Below are positions 30,414 through 42,810 of a stretch of 64,000 bases of DNA, piece by piece (position 1 is the stretch's first letter; each line of letters begins with the position of its first letter). The translations under genes and the position numbers were made by a program. Source of the stretch: Knoxdaviesia capensis (lineage: Eukaryota > Ascomycota > Sordariomycetes > Microascales > Gondwanamycetaceae); contig LNGK01000003.1 in assembly GCA_001510575.1 (NCBI GenBank), positions 3,425,732 to 3,489,731 on the forward strand, given 5' to 3'. The notes beneath the pieces are model-generated. The model ran no database searches. It saw only the letters and a program-made list of their open reading frames with translations, and was not told the DNA's origin.

Positions 30414-31499
30414 AACGGAGCATGCCTGCCGAGTATCAACACGTAGTACACACACCGCGGGTATTATTCATCCACTCGCCCGCATCGTTCCCCTCGGGAT
30501 CATGTTGAGGGCTTCCGATCTTCCGATGGCTGCCGCGAGAGACTTTCCCGGCCGCCGATATTCCTGCATTGAATCCTATAGGATCCAGTCGGCGCAGGTT
30601 CGACGCTGATGGCCCGATGTTCCTAACTGCAGAGCGACAGAAAATCTTCACCGTCAGATCTTGCTTATTTTCTCTCTCCTCCCATCTCTCTCCCCCCACA
30701 CACCCAACCCACGCACACTGCTCTCGGTCCTCGAAGTCATATGTCCATGACAGGGGAAGCTGGGTCCAGAAGGACGGTTGAGAGAGGCTTAGTGCTGACG
30801 ACTACAGAATTCAAGGCTTTTCTTCCTTTTGGCCTCTTCCTCCAGCCGCAACGTAACTTCACCGCCGTACACTGGAACCTCCCCCTTCATATAACCAGAC
30901 ACAAGCTAAGCGACAGCTTCCACGCCACAGGAGGGTGGAAGGGCCCATCCTGGCTCTGTTTCTCTCTCTTTTGTGTCCATCTTCAAAAGGAAGCAAAAGC
31001 CCGCCCCTTAAACAAAAACGGTGAACCGGGTCGATATTCCGCATCAAGCTGCGGTGGCGGATGCGATTGCGGGTATACTGTAGTTGCACGGCTACTGGCT
31101 AGTTTTGAAGACTGGTGGTATACGAGCTGTAGTGCAAGACCAGGTTCAAGAACCAAAAACCTGTCTGACCGCCAGCGCAGATGGGCGGTGGGCTATCACA
31201 AGCTTGCAATTTCGGCATCATCCATGTGTGGGTTGCAGGTTTTTAATGTGCCTCCAGGACGATGGTTTATGCATGAGCCTGGCTTTGGTTGTTCCTGGGA
31301 CGCACAGAATTGTGACGAAGGAGCGAGCAGGTTGAAACGGGCAGGAACAGGCTCACATGATGATGCCTTTACGTCGTAGATTGGAAGGTGAGCACCAGCT
31401 CCTGCCGTGTCTGTTGTATATGGAGCATCGGAGGTCGAGAGAGGGAACCCGCTTAGACACAGTCCGGCTTTGTTGTTCGCGGCGCAGAGAAGGAGCGAC

Positions 31500-33058
31500 T
31501 CACTCGCCGCCATCCTATTCGCAGCTGCGCTTTCCCTCTCGTTACAGGTTAAAATGGGTAATTCCCTTGTTCTTCCTGCGTTCCTGCCTTCCTGTCCGCC
31601 GCCGCCAGCCAATCACACGCCGAAGTGGCCCTCTCAAAATACCGATCTGGAACGCTCCTGCCAGATTGTCTTCGCCGCTTGTCGTTTTTCTGTGTGTGCG
31701 CCTTCCTCTGCCAATAAATCTCTCTCCGCCAGCTTTTTGCAACTCCACCCGCCTTTTCTCGCCTTTTTCCCCTTCACCATTTTCCCCTTCACCATTTCCC
31801 CCCCTTCGTCTTCCTCCTCCTCCTTTTTTCATCCTTACACACTACTGTTCACACAACAACCTCCTCCCGCTCAGACGTTCGTCGTTTGCTGCTTCTGACG
31901 ATCATCTTTCTTTCTGGAATCCCCAACGGACCATTTCCACCATCCTTGGGGTGAGTTGCTTGCTGCATCGTGCCATGTCATGCCCTCCCAAAATCCACCC
32001 CCCCAATCAAATCTCTTACGTTTTGCCCTCTGCCTGAAGCATTATCACCGTGTGTTATAAGCAATTTTCGGACAGCATTCTGCATCTTGGATGTCCAGTC
32101 GTCCATTAAAGCCAGTGCTACAGTGCAGTCCACTGTACGCTACACTCCCACTTTTTCTGCACACCTCCACCCCCCTCCTTCCCTCTCCACCACCCCTTCC
32201 TTCCTTATCCTTATGTTTTTTTCTCTTGTCTCCCCCCTTGTTCCAGGTTCCTTGTCTGTGCCTGCCCTTTTCTGCCCTCGCTCGCTCCTTCCCTCTTCCC
32301 TGGTCTGTTTATCGCCGGCCACTTGGGGCGTCTCTGGCCTGAATTTTAGGGTCTTGAGTGCGCCTGCACAGCTGCAATAACTTCTGTTACAGGGGCTTCC
32401 TGACTGCACATGGCTGTGGCGTCAAAGTCTTTGTACCCAAGTATATTTTGGCCTCACGATCCATCTGTCAAAACCAGTCCCGAAAAAAAAAGGAGTTTCA
32501 CTTTGTCCTCTTTTTGTCTCCTTCCCTCTCCTCTTTTTTGCATTTCTTCCCTTCTCTCAGGCTTCTTCTTTTTATCCTCACGTCTACCCCTCACCGCGTC
32601 TATCGTCGTCTTCCTTTCTTCTTCTTTATTTCTTCCTTAATCCCTCAATCCATTGTCTCTATTAATAAATAACCCCTTTCTTTTCCCGTTTTCCCGTCTT
32701 AATAATCTTGATCGCCTTGCCCTCGATATCATGCCCAGTCTTATGCTCCAACACATGTTCTGTTCACGATCCTGCTTCCTCAGCTAACCAGTGCATCTCG
32801 ACTTCGTTTTGGGCTTTCATCAGCTGTCTGTGACTTTACATATTCTTGGGCCAGCGGGCTCATGCTCTCTTGAGCTCCCTTCTCCGGATTTCGTCAATAT
32901 ATCTCGATAATCGGCACCTTGCCTCCTTCTCGCGATCCAGCATCGCCGCGTTTCGCCTCTTCCGCTATTCCATCGCCTCTTCCGTTTCACCTTCCGTGTC
33001 CATTGACTGACTGGACACATATCTTCTACCGTCTCTAATAATTTCCACACTACATATT
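31500..33058 (+). promoter_or_regulatory. Pyrimidine-rich promoter and leader of the MAPKKK
   Basis: About 1.5 kb of CT-rich sequence precedes the MAPKKK ATG and contains several short upstream ATG frames. A GTGAGT at 31950 and CT-rich acceptors ending TTACAG at about 32392 or TCATCAG near 32823 could define leader introns. Long leaders are common for fungal signalling genes. Transcript ends cannot be placed from sequence alone. Confidence 0.4.
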
Positions 33059-35946
33059 ATGGCCATGCTTGCCCAAAAGTCCTCGTTCGGCGCCTCGCTG
33101 GCTGCCTCGAATATGGTCCCGCAGATCAACACCTCCGGACTTCCCTCGTCTCGCCGCGTCAACCCTCCGCCTTTATCCGGATCCAGCTCTGGCCCCATCG
33201 GCCCCGGCTCCAGCACTCAGACTTTCAACAGCATGACCGACGTTGATTCCGACTCCGACTCGCCCGACTCGGTCAAGACCTGGTCGGAGGATCGCGTTGC
33301 CGAGTATCTCCGCAGCGTCATGTGCGGCGAGTATGAGAAGCTGTTCCGGAAAAACCACATCAACGGAGAGAACCTTCTTGAACTGGATAAGGATGTTCTC
33401 AAGGAGATGGGCATTGAGAAGGTTGGTGACCGTGTGCGCCTGTTCGTGAGCATTAAGAAGCTCCGGACCCGTGCGTACGCGAACCAGAAGAAGCGCCATC
33501 GCGTAAGTTCCAGCCGTTTATCCTTGTTGTTAATCGTCTTTTCATCGTTTTAACCGTCGCATCCTCCCTTCTCATACAGGACTCCTTTGGTGGCCTGGAC
33601 AACATGCAGTTTGTCAACTCTCCCAGACAGACCGGCTCATCCCGCAACCAGGGCTCGGCTGCCAACCGCCGGTACTCCCGCCAGTACGACTCCCCCAACG
33701 ATAACTCGGGCTACGGCAAATCCTCCCGTCCCGACTCCCCCCCTCAGACCGCCGATCTCCGCGCCATTCGCCAGCGATACAACGGCAATAGCGCCCAGAC
33801 TCCCAGCTACATGAACGAGCCCATGTCTGCCCGTCTCGGCTCGGTCATGTCTTCATCGTCCGTCCCCCACTCTCATACCCGCAACAACAGCAGCATGGAC
33901 GGTTCCTTGATGGCCGGCCTGCCCCATGGCCAGGACGTTATCCGCGTCATCTCCACTGGCGGCGTCACCAAGGTTGTCAAGATTGCCGATTGCAATACCT
34001 GCGAGGAGGTCATGCGCGTGACCCTGCGGAAGTTTGCCTTGCGCGAGGACCACGAGCGGAACTACTGCTTCTGGGTCCTCGACGGAACCGATGCCGATCC
34101 CAACGAGTGCCGCCGTCTCGGCGATACCGAGCTGTGGCGCATCATCAAGGACCAGAAGCGCCCCGAGCGCAACCGTCTTATCCTTCGCCGCGTCCCCGCG
34201 GGCGAGCCCGGCGATGCCGAACTGCAGCGCGCTGCTGCCATCGCCATGGAAGAGTCGCAACAAAGCCATGTCCGTGCTATGGACTCGCATGATTCGCGTA
34301 GCAAGCTCAAGGTGCAGAAGATTCTGGGCGAGACCTGGGGTGACGACCAGTCCCTGGCTCCTCTCTCCTTCCGCGACCGCGATCTCGACGACCAGGATCA
34401 CGATCGCTCGCCGGTGTCGGTTGCTGAATCTGCTGCCGGCACCGGCCTGATGCCCCGCCAACCCGTGCGAAGAAAGGGCCTGCTGCGGCAGTTTGGAGGT
34501 CTGCGTCCGCCTAGCGAGCTGATCACCTCCGACCTGACGTCGTACTTCCCAGACCATGCCCGTGAGGATATCGACCGCACGGCTCGTCTGTCGCTACGCC
34601 GGTCCACTCGGCTGTCGCGTGTTAATCACCGCCTCAGCGTTGCCAGCAGCATCAGCTTCGCGTCCAGCATCCAGGACGCGCCCCCCATCCCGACCATCGC
34701 CGATGCCTGGCTTAACCCGGGAGGCATGGGCGGTGGTGTCAAGTCCCGCCTTGGCGGCAGTGTTAGCGGCAGCAGTGTCAGCGGCATGTCGAGCATCCGC
34801 ACGCACGGCAATGCCTACCGTGACTCGGTGGCGTCGTCGATGCTGGACACGCTTGTTGAAGAGTCGCCGATCGAGTCGAGCCGCAAGTCGTATGCGTCGT
34901 TTGCCGATTCGTCGTCCGAGTCGGCCACCGCTGTGAGCGTGACCGACCCCGATGGTAACACCATGCTTCGGCGTAGCTACATGGCGGGCGGCGAGACGGC
35001 GTCGCTGGCGGGCTCGGGCTCGTTCCTCGACATCTGCGACGCGCTCAACGAGGACGGCGAGGATGTGGACGAGGACCTGCAGAGCTTCCTGTCGGGCGAC
35101 TCGTGGGACGACAACAAGTGGATGAAGGGTGCGCTGATTGGCCAGGGCTCGTTCGGCAGCGTGTACCTCGCGCTGCATGCGATTACCGGCGAGCTGCTTG
35201 CCGTTAAGCAGGTCGAGACGCCGTCGCCGGGAGCCAACAGCCAGAACGACACGCGCAAGCGCAGCATGATCGAGGCGCTCAAGCGCGAGATCAGCCTGCT
35301 GCGCGACCTCAAGCACCCCAACATTGTGCAGTACCTGGGCTGCAGCTCGACGACGGAGCACCTGAACATTTTCCTGGAGTACGTGCCGGGCGGGTCGGTG
35401 CAGACGATGCTGAACTCGTACGGCGCGCTGGGCGAGCCGCTGGTGCGCAGCTTTGTGCGGCAGATCCTCACGGGCTTGTCGTACCTGCACGGCCAGGAGA
35501 TCATCCACCGCGACATCAAGGGGGCGAACATCCTGGTGGACAACAAGGGCACAATCAAGATTTCGGATTTCGGCATTTCGAAGAAGCTGGAGGCGTCGAA
35601 CATTCTCAGCGGCGCGAACAACAACAAGAACCGGCCGTCGCTGCAAGGGTCGGTGTTCTGGATGGCGCCCGAGGTGGTCAAGCAGACGTCGTACACGCGC
35701 AAGGCGGACATCTGGTCGCTGGGGTGCCTGGTGGTCGAGATGATGACCGGCACGCACCCGTTCCCGGACTGCACGCAGCTGCAGGCCATCTTCAAGATTG
35801 GCGGCGCGAAGGCGTCGCCGACCATTCCGGAGAACGCCAGCGTCGACGCCAAGGACTTCCTTGCGAAGACGTTCGAGATTGACCATAACCTGCGGCCGAG
35901 TGCGGACGAGTTGATGCTCAGCCCGTTCCTGGTGCCCATCACATAA
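33059..35946 (+). CDS. STE11: MAPKKK of the Ste11 / Nrc-1 type
   Basis: Ste11 phosphorylates the MAPKK Ste7 in the pheromone, filamentous-growth and osmotic cascades. In filamentous fungi the pathway controls hyphal fusion and development. Two exons (33059-33502 and 33580-35946) give 936 residues. A SAM domain at about 76-142 (WSEDRVAEYLRSV and on) should bind the Ste50 adaptor. A Ras-binding-type domain lies at about 264-355 (VIRVISTGGVTKVVKIADC and on). A long Ser-rich linker follows. The kinase domain covers about 661-932, with glycine loop GQGSFGSV, catalytic Lys in AVKQV near 690, HRDIKGAN near 791, DFG near 811 and APE in WMAPEV. The HRDIKGANILVDNKG and DFGISKKL wording is Ste11-specific rather than Bck1-like. 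Confidence 0.95.
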
Positions 35947-38900
35947 GAGAAGTGAGGGGGAGGAGGGAGGGAGTGTCTGCGGCAGTCTTGCAGGCAGACA
36001 CTAGGCACACGGACGTGAGGCAGGCAGGAGGCAGGCAGGCAGTCTGAAGGATTCTGCCGGGAGGACAGGCGACATCAGGCTCAGTTCTTGACGAGCCGGG
36101 GGCGCTCGCTGCGACTGCAGTCTGTGCTCCTTATGTCGATGTGCCGTGCTGTGCTTGCTTGTTTGTTGGTGGCGGATAAGGCGGAGGTGGGGAGTGCGGA
36201 GGCCTCGGTGCGGCTCTGCGTTCTTGACTCACCATTTTCTATTCTGTTTCTTTTCATGATTGCGAGTTGTACTCTTTTTACATCTGGAGGCGTTTTCATG
36301 TTTCTGTGCTTTTCTTGTTACCGGGGGCGGCAGGTGATGGGTGTTTCATACAGCAGTGGATTTCTTTTTGTTTGTTGGCTTCGTCTATATCCCGTTCTCT
36401 TTTTGTCGTCCTCAGGTCCCTGGCGAACCGAGCCTTCTTCTTCTCTCCCTTCTTTGCCTTTACTTTTGGTTTTTTTTTGCTGATTTCTACTGTCTATGAG
36501 GAAAACAAATTAATGATGTTCATGGGCTGAGAAGGCGTATTCAAAAATTAAAACTTTTTACATGTCGTCTGACGAAAACCCCTGCTGGGGCCCTCTTTGT
36601 GATGTTAGATATGCTGGGTTTTCAAGGCTGTCTGGTGTGTTGTCGTTTCTGGGGGGGCGTGTGGTGATGATCCGGGCTGTACCCGTTTTGGGAGATCTCT
36701 CCCGTGCCAGGAGCTGTGTGTGTGGAAGCCGGGGGCGGTCTGATTACCGGGCGAAGGGGGTGCGATGAAAGGGAAAAACTCTCGCCGGGGGTTCGTGATG
36801 TGCTGCTAAGCATGCACGCACCCATGCGGAGGCCCGGAGTAGTAGGATGTGGGTGATGTGATGTGATCTGCATTTTTACGTGGGGTGCTCGGTAGTGATT
36901 CGGGAGCGGGATGGGAGGGCTGAAGAAGTCAGGTACTGAATGGGGTTTTCGATCGATAGCCGGCGCTTCGACGCAGAATAAACGGGGGACTGGAGATATG
37001 AGTGGGTGTTTGTGTGTGTGTGTGTGTCTTGCTGCGGGAGGGCGAGCGGAGAGTCAAATTAGAAACCAGGTGAACAACCAGAACGCGATGTTAAAGACGC
37101 TTTGCATGTGAAGATACAATGCAGATTCTGGCGGAGGGAGGGGCGTGCACTTTACGGGTTCTGTGTATATGTGTGTGTGGGCCGGATCGGCGGAGTGATA
37201 TATGCAGTGCCATCATCGTGGGGGGGGCGGGAGAGATTAGCACATGCACAGCACATACGTAGCCGACAGCCGTGGAAGAAAGCCTTCCCCTTTCCAGCTG
37301 AAGAGCGGCCCCGAGAAGGATGACGATAGCATGCGTGCATCGACAGGGAGACGCAGAAAGGAGGAGGATTGAGCTGTCTGCAGAGGGAAGGATGGCGAAC
37401 CGTCGACGGGGGAGGTGGTTCTGTGTGTGTCTTGCGGGAAATGGATGCTCTGGAGGATATCACAGGTCTGGCCGCCGCAGAGAGATACAGAGATGTGCAG
37501 AGGGTAGGAAGGATTCGGGATCACTGGACACAGGTCTGGGCGTGTCCTGACTTGTCTGTGCGCGTGTGTCTCTCTGTCCCCTTGTGTACCCAAAAATATA
37601 TCACCTCCGAAGGGGGTTTCGCGGTCTTTTAAGGCTGAGCCTGCCAGGGGGGGGGCCCGGGCTGAGAGGGTGGGCGGGTGGTTATCGATAGAAGACGGGA
37701 AGAGAGAAACATAAAAACAGGAAAAACGAAGGAAAACAAAAGGAGAGAGAACACCTTATAATGGCCGTAGATCGATCGCCGAACCGGCCACACGGGCGTT
37801 CTTCCGGCGCGGTGGGGCGACAACAACCAAAGAAAAACAGGCCGGAAGAGTCATGAACAGCCTGAACCCCCAGGATCTGGGAAGAAGACCGCCCCAGACG
37901 ACACAATATCCTGAACGCTTTTCCCGACTGTGTGCGTGTGTGTGTGTGGCCGGCAACAACGACAACGACAATGACCGGAAGAGTGCCAGCCGGCGGGAGA
38001 GGCTCATTCGCAGGGACAGCTAGGACCTACCTATTGTACGTCGGGGTGATAAAAAAAAAGAAAGAAAGAGGAATAAAAGATAGAACTGGGCTGTACATTT
38101 ATCCTCGCCATCCCTCCCATGCTTGTCACTTTTGGCTGGGTCTGGCCGTGTGGGAGATACATACACCCGATCCGGACTTACATAGAGGCCTCCCCGCGAG
38201 AAGGGAAAAAGGGAAAAAAAAAGAAGAAAAAAAAGAGAAAGAAAGGGCTGGCTAGCTGGGTCGATCAATGCAAACTTCCAGCGCTGTCCTGGATGTCGCA
38301 TCACAGAGACAGTGCCCGCATCTCGACGTCTTACACTGCCCGGTTGGATTGATTCCTTTCCCTATGCCGTCTCCAAGCCCGCTGTCACTTGACCACGGCC
38401 GCCGTAACCCTAACTCCCTCCCCCTTCCAACTTACACCTTTTTTCCACTTTCTTTTTGGGGGGGTTTTTTTCCCCTTTCAACCAAGACCCGTCCGTTGGA
38501 TCCCTTCGGCATCCTTCTTGCGCCTCACTCACTACGCCGGCTTAATTGTTCCATCCAACCCCAGTATCCCGTGTGTCTTTTGTTCCTCCCGTACGGTGAT
38601 CTTCCTCCTCTTTTTTTTTCTTCAATCTTTTTTATTTTTTTATCTAATTTTTTAAGTTTTTAAATTTTAATTTTCGAATCTTCAGCCTGGGCCAAGAAAG
38701 GACCCGCGGACCTGGGGCCCACGCCCCTCCTCACAAAAACCAAAATGTAATTCCCTTCAAGGTTCCCCCTCCAGGTTGTACCGCGCGTGTAAGTGGTACC
38801 TCCCGCCGCGGCCGAGAGCGTCCGCCACGGCCATGTAGCCTGTACACCACCAGGACCACTCCCCTTCTTCGGCGGCCAGGTCGAGGAGGGTCTGGTGGTC

Positions 38901-39208
38901 TCAACTGTATGTGTATGACTGGGTTTTTGTTCCTCCGCAGGTGACGAGCACAAGGGAACCAAGGAAAAAAGAAGAAAAAAAGAGTGGCCGCCGCAGCTGG
39001 CCTTGAACTGGTTGTGTTGATCGTTGGGCACTGCTGTGCTGGGTTGAGGAGGTTTCTTTGCAGCCGGTCCGACCTTTTTCCCCCGGCCCGGTCACCCCTC
39101 CTCCTCTGGCCTGGCCACCCTCTTTCTTTCCCTCCCTCTCTCTACCTCTCTCTCTCTCACCTAGGCACGATCTGACCGCCCTCGCTGGCCCCCTCTTAGG
39201 CGGCCATG

Positions 39209-39216
39209 TATATAAA
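39209..39216 (+). promoter_or_regulatory. TATA box upstream of the cyclotransferase-like gene
   Basis: TATATAAA stands alone in GC-richer sequence about 370 bases upstream of the ATG. A second weaker TATATATA lies near 39322. Either could set the transcript start. Confidence 0.45.
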
Positions 39217-39431
39217 GCCTGCCGTGCCCCCCCTCGTCCCTGTGCAATCTGGACGCCGATCGGGTTTTTGGGGCGATTCAATCTTCTCCTTTCGCTATCA
39301 CACGATATCAAGCTTCGACTGGTATATATACCTCAGTCCACCCATCCACCGCCGCCTTGCATACGTGCCCTGGCGACAGGGCGTCTCTTCGCTGTCCATT
39401 GACCTGAGTTGCTCGACTCACCCACTCGTTG

Positions 39432-39455
39432 CTCTCTCTCTCTCTCTCTCTCTCT
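39432..39455. repeat. (CT)12 tract in the probable 5' leader
   Basis: Pyrimidine microsatellite about 130 bases upstream of the cyclotransferase-like ATG. CT-rich tracts just upstream of strong fungal genes often mark the transcription start region. Confidence 0.9.
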
Positions 39456-39533
39456 GAGACACCTCAATCCAAGAACCACCTTTTAACCACCACCCAACCC
39501 TCAACCACTCAACACCACTCGACACCGAACACT

Positions 39534-39561
39534 CACACACACACACACACACACACACACC
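39534..39561. repeat. (CA)14 tract in the probable 5' leader
   Basis: Dinucleotide repeat ending about 22 bases before the cyclotransferase-like ATG. It probably lies in the untranslated leader. Confidence 0.9.
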
Positions 39562-39583
39562 AAACCACTCCCCCACCGCCACC

Positions 39584-40204
39584 ATGTCCTCCCAGGACAG
39601 CACCACCACCGTCGGCCCCGACCGCGTCGAGATCCCCTACTTCGCCTACGGCCGCGACATGTCCACCTCCCGCATGCTGCGCCTCTGCCCCACCGCCACC
39701 CCCGTCGCCCTCGGCTTCCTGCCCGGCTGGGCCTGGCAGCTCGCCGCCACCCCCGGCGACGCCGGCGCCACCGCCACGCTGGCCCCGATCCCCCCCGGCC
39801 CCGCCCCGCCCGCCGGCGCCCCGCCGCCCGGCGTCTTCGGCATCGTGTACCTGCTCCCCGAGGCCGACGAGCTGGAGCTCGACGCCGTGCACCGCGCCGC
39901 CGAGGGCTTCGCCAAGACCGCCGTCGAGGGCGTCGAGATGTACTACCCGCGCTCCAGCGGCCGCCCGCCCCAGCCGCCCCGCGCGTACGCCGACGGGCCC
40001 GCCAGTGGGCGGGCGACCCCGGTCGAGCCCGACCGCGTGCAGGCTCTGGTGTACCTGCGCCCAGCACCGCACGTGGCCCGCCCCGTCGTGGTCAACCCGG
40101 AGTACGCCGCCCTGGTGAACCGGGGCATCGCCGAGGCCGAGCGCGACTGGGGCATGCCGCGGCGCTATGTCGATGCGTCCATCCGCCGCTTTCTGCCTCC
40201 TTGA
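39584..40204 (+). CDS. Gamma-glutamylcyclotransferase-like (GGCT/AIG2 fold) protein
   Basis: A single exon encodes 206 residues. The opening EIPYFAYGRDMSTSRMLRLCP corresponds to the YFAYGSN-type loop that binds the gamma-glutamyl substrate at the start of this fold. VFGIVYLL and LDAVHRAAEGFAKTAV follow in the expected order, with the Glu of AAEG (about 107) matching the family's catalytic Glu. Family enzymes release 5-oxoproline from gamma-glutamyl compounds such as glutathione derivatives, but many fungal members are untested. The middle is Pro/Ala/Gly-rich and aligns poorly. The ATG has an ideal context (CCGCCACCATG). Third positions are almost all G or C, even more than in neighbouring genes. 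The fold is likely; the substrate is unknown. Confidence 0.75.
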   Translation: MSSQDSTTTVGPDRVEIPYFAYGRDMSTSRMLRLCPTATPVALGFLPGWAWQLAATPGDAGATATLAPIPPGPAPPAGAPPPGVFGIVYLLPEADELELDAVHRAAEGFAKTAVEGVEMYYPRSSGRPPQPPRAYADGPASGRATPVEPDRVQALVYLRPAPHVARPVVVNPEYAALVNRGIAEAERDWGMPRRYVDASIRRFLPP

Positions 40205-41276
40205 ACACTCGCTTCTCGCTGCCCGCTTCGAGTGCTTTCCTTGTCTTCTCAAACTCTCTCCCGTTGGCTCCCTTCTTGTTCTCAATCTATGGTGTGCACC
40301 GACACACTCCCACCACTGTTTCCCACCACCGAGCCTCACTTTCCCCCCTTTCCCTGCGCTGCTTTGCATTCCCCCGAATTGTCTCTTTCGTTAGTTCGCT
40401 ATCTCGCATGCTATTTTCCGGTGTTTTTTTTCTTTCTCTTTCTTTGGTATGGCCCGGCAATGTGGCCCGGGATAGATATCAGCAAGCGATTGCACTGGCA
40501 GACGTCACCGAATGGGGGAAAACATATACCCAGATCGTGAGGCGAGGCGTGGCGTCCTGGCGACAACTCGGCCGTTTCTCTTTGTGTTAATTGTTTTTCT
40601 CCGTCTCGGTTTGTTTCTCTGTTCGTTTTTCTTTTCTCTTGCTGTTGCTGTTGATATCGGTGGCGGCTAGCGTTTGTCATTGTATAGATTTGTTTTTCCA
40701 GTTTTCCAGCGTCCTAGACATTGAAGTTAGTTTCCTGTTTCTGCGGTTAAATATTGAACATATAGATCACCTTCTTTCGAATGCCGAGCCATCCCCAGAG
40801 CGAACACTGTGAACTGTGCAAAAGACGAAGAAAAAAATGAAAGAATGTATAAGTCCATAAAAGAACACATAGTAAGGTACAAAACCCGAGAATCAACAAG
40901 AAGAACTGGATCCTCCCAATGGTAAACGCCACACGATGCATGATCGAACCCGCAGAACACGTCAGAGCCTCCTCCTTCAACTTCTGGCTAGAGGACCTAG
41001 TTGGAAAAACGTGTAGAAACGATGAACGGAAAAGAAAAAACGAAAGAAACCATGCTCCAATCCCACTGGTACCGAAAACGGAAGATGCTTGTATGAATAA
41101 CAGCAGTTTAAAAACGATAATGGTGAAAAGAGAGATATCAAATGTATGAACAGAAGTAAGTTGAAAAGAGATGGTGAAAACACAATGCAAGAAAAAAAAA
41201 CGAAAGTCGTCACGTATATGCCGTCGTAGGATAAAAAGGAAATATCTAGAAAAGAGACAGTTCATCGATGCGGTGA
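40205..41276. other. Convergent 3' region, no gene seen
   Basis: AT-rich DNA between the cyclotransferase-like gene and the aspartic protease. T-rich on one side and A-rich on the other, as expected for two facing 3' untranslated regions. Phe-rich open frames here are artefacts of T-rich sequence. Confidence 0.6.
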
Positions 41277-42810
41277 TTACGCTAGAACCATGGCCGCACC
41301 GACAACCAGCGCGGCCAGTGCAGCGGTCGCCGAGATGGCAACACCATGCGGTGCGGCACTGTCGTCAGTTCCAGTACTACTGGCGTCATCCTGCTGGCCA
41401 CCGTTGACGATGCCGGCGGTCGCCGCCACAGGGTCCTGCACGGCCGTGGCCGACGGCACGCCGCTGGAACCAGTGGAAATCTCCTTCACGTTGGAGGCGG
41501 TGACGTTGAACTTGGTCGGCGCAAGCGAAATCTCGTTGTTGGTCAGGTCGTACACCACGTAGGCCGACCGCAGGAACGTGTCGCCCAGGACGTTGGTGCC
41601 AGAGCCGGCCGGCGCAATGCCGAACAGGCAGGCAGAGGCGCCGTTCTGGAACGAAAGCGGGTTGCCATCGTCATCGTACAGAGCAAGAACAAGCTCGTCC
41701 ATGCCGACCGAGATGGTGGCGCCGGAAAACTCAAACTTCAGAGGCAGCGACTTGGACGCCACGCTGCACGGAACAAAGGCGACCTCTTCGCGCTCGTTGT
41801 ATGAGGCGCCAACGGTGTCGAAGATCTTCGCGGCGATGCTGTCGGGGAGGTAGGTCAACGACGAGCCGGAGTCGAGCAGAACGGCGAGCGCCATGTTGCT
41901 AGACAGGGTGGTTGATCCCAGAGAAAGGCTCGTCAGGGTGATCAGAAACTCGGCGTACACACCGGACTGAGACTGGATGGGAAGAGTCGCAAGGGTGCCT
42001 TCAAACTTCTCCGTGTCGACTCCGCCGAAGATGATGTTACCGGTGTCGGCAGAAAGGTCGTTGAGGTACAGGCTATAGGCATTGGTGGAAATGGTGCCAT
42101 CGGCCAGCAGGCGGGCCGGGAGATTGTCGTAGGCTTTCCGGCCAGCGCGGCCCACCTGAACCTCGTTGATGGGGTATCCGATACCGAGAATAGACTGCGC
42201 CGCCGAGCTCACGTAGCCAACACCAAACTGGAAGTTGTCGATGGTGGAGCCGCCAATCCGGAAGGTATCAGTCACATAGTCGCCGCTGGCTCCGCTGCCG
42301 TCGACATAAGAGATGTTGAAGTAGCTTCCAACATACTCGTACGTGGAAGACGAATTCGCTTTGTAGGTCCCGGATACGGAGCAAGGGCTGCCTGTCGACT
42401 CGCAAAGTTCCGAATCGGGGCTGTTCACCCACAGGTCGGAGCTGCCAGTGTCGATGTGCATGCGGATGTTCTGGGCGGGGGTTCCCAAGGAGCCATTGGC
42501 AAAATACAGAGTTTGCTAATTCCACAGTGATATTAGCACCCAATACGGTAGAGTCAACATGCAGGTGAACTATAATGTCAGTGCAGATAAAACCCCAAAT
42601 AAAAAAGGGCTGAGAGCTTACCAAATTGTCGAGAGTTGCGGTAACCGGGTCACGGCGACGTATCCGGTCCCGAGTAATGGGGTCAGCAACTAGGCTACGC
42701 TGGATCGGTAAGCTGACGAATCTCGGCTGGGCCTGAGATTCAATTGAAGCACCAACAACCGGGCCGGCAAGGAAGGCCACTGCCGCCAGAATGGATGTTA
42801 ACGACGACAT
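41277..42810 (-). CDS. Aspartic protease, probably GPI-anchored (yapsin-like)
   Basis: Two exons (42810-42622 and 42515-41277) give 475 residues. A signal peptide covers about 1-20. A short propeptide ends in a basic RIRRRDP site suited to a Kex2-type protease. The mature enzyme begins near QTLYFANGSLGTPAQ (64-78), with the first active-site motif DTGSS at 85-89 and the second as LLDSGSSLTYLP. The C-terminal Ser/Thr/Asp-rich stretch and a final hydrophobic segment (GVAISATAALAALVVGAAMVLA, about 22 residues) suggest a GPI anchor. Yapsin-type enzymes act at the plasma membrane or wall on secreted and wall proteins. The intron of 106 nt ends in TTAG, giving an in-frame join that restores the usual LYFAN start of the domain. 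Substrate is unknown. Confidence 0.92.

Larger units (their letters stand above)
24420..33058. other. 8.6-kb gene-free region upstream of the MAPKKK
   Basis: No open frame here matches a family or shows sustained coding bias. The longest ones (about 200-260 residues, near 29.3-32.0 kb) are translations of poly-purine or poly-pyrimidine DNA or chance frames. The block contains a decamer A-tract minisatellite (29654-29742), an (AC)15 repeat (30379-30408), GA repeats near 28630-28665 and a CTnC tract near 27421. It also has telomere-like AACCCTAACCCTAG at 25475-25488 and TACAGTAC clusters at 30161-30184. The last 1.5 kb is strongly pyrimidine-rich and probably includes the long leader of the MAPKKK. 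Noncoding RNAs cannot be excluded. Confidence 0.6.
35947..39583. other. 3.6-kb intergenic region
   Basis: This lies between the MAPKKK 3' end and the cyclotransferase-like gene. It includes tandem GGCAG-like words just past the MAPKKK stop (36020-36045), GT repeats at about 37009-37028, poly-purine and T-rich runs, and CT-rich DNA from about 38,400 onward. Open frames are short and low-complexity; no gene is supported. Confidence 0.55.

Noticed and set aside
30741..31379. 212-codon plus-strand frame in the gene-free block
   Set aside because: Length is within chance for 64 kb in six frames, codon bias is weak, and no motif or splice structure supports it.
34594..35886. 430-codon minus-strand frame opposite the MAPKKK
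   Set aside because: Antisense shadow of the kinase exon; low-complexity Arg/Leu/Val composition.
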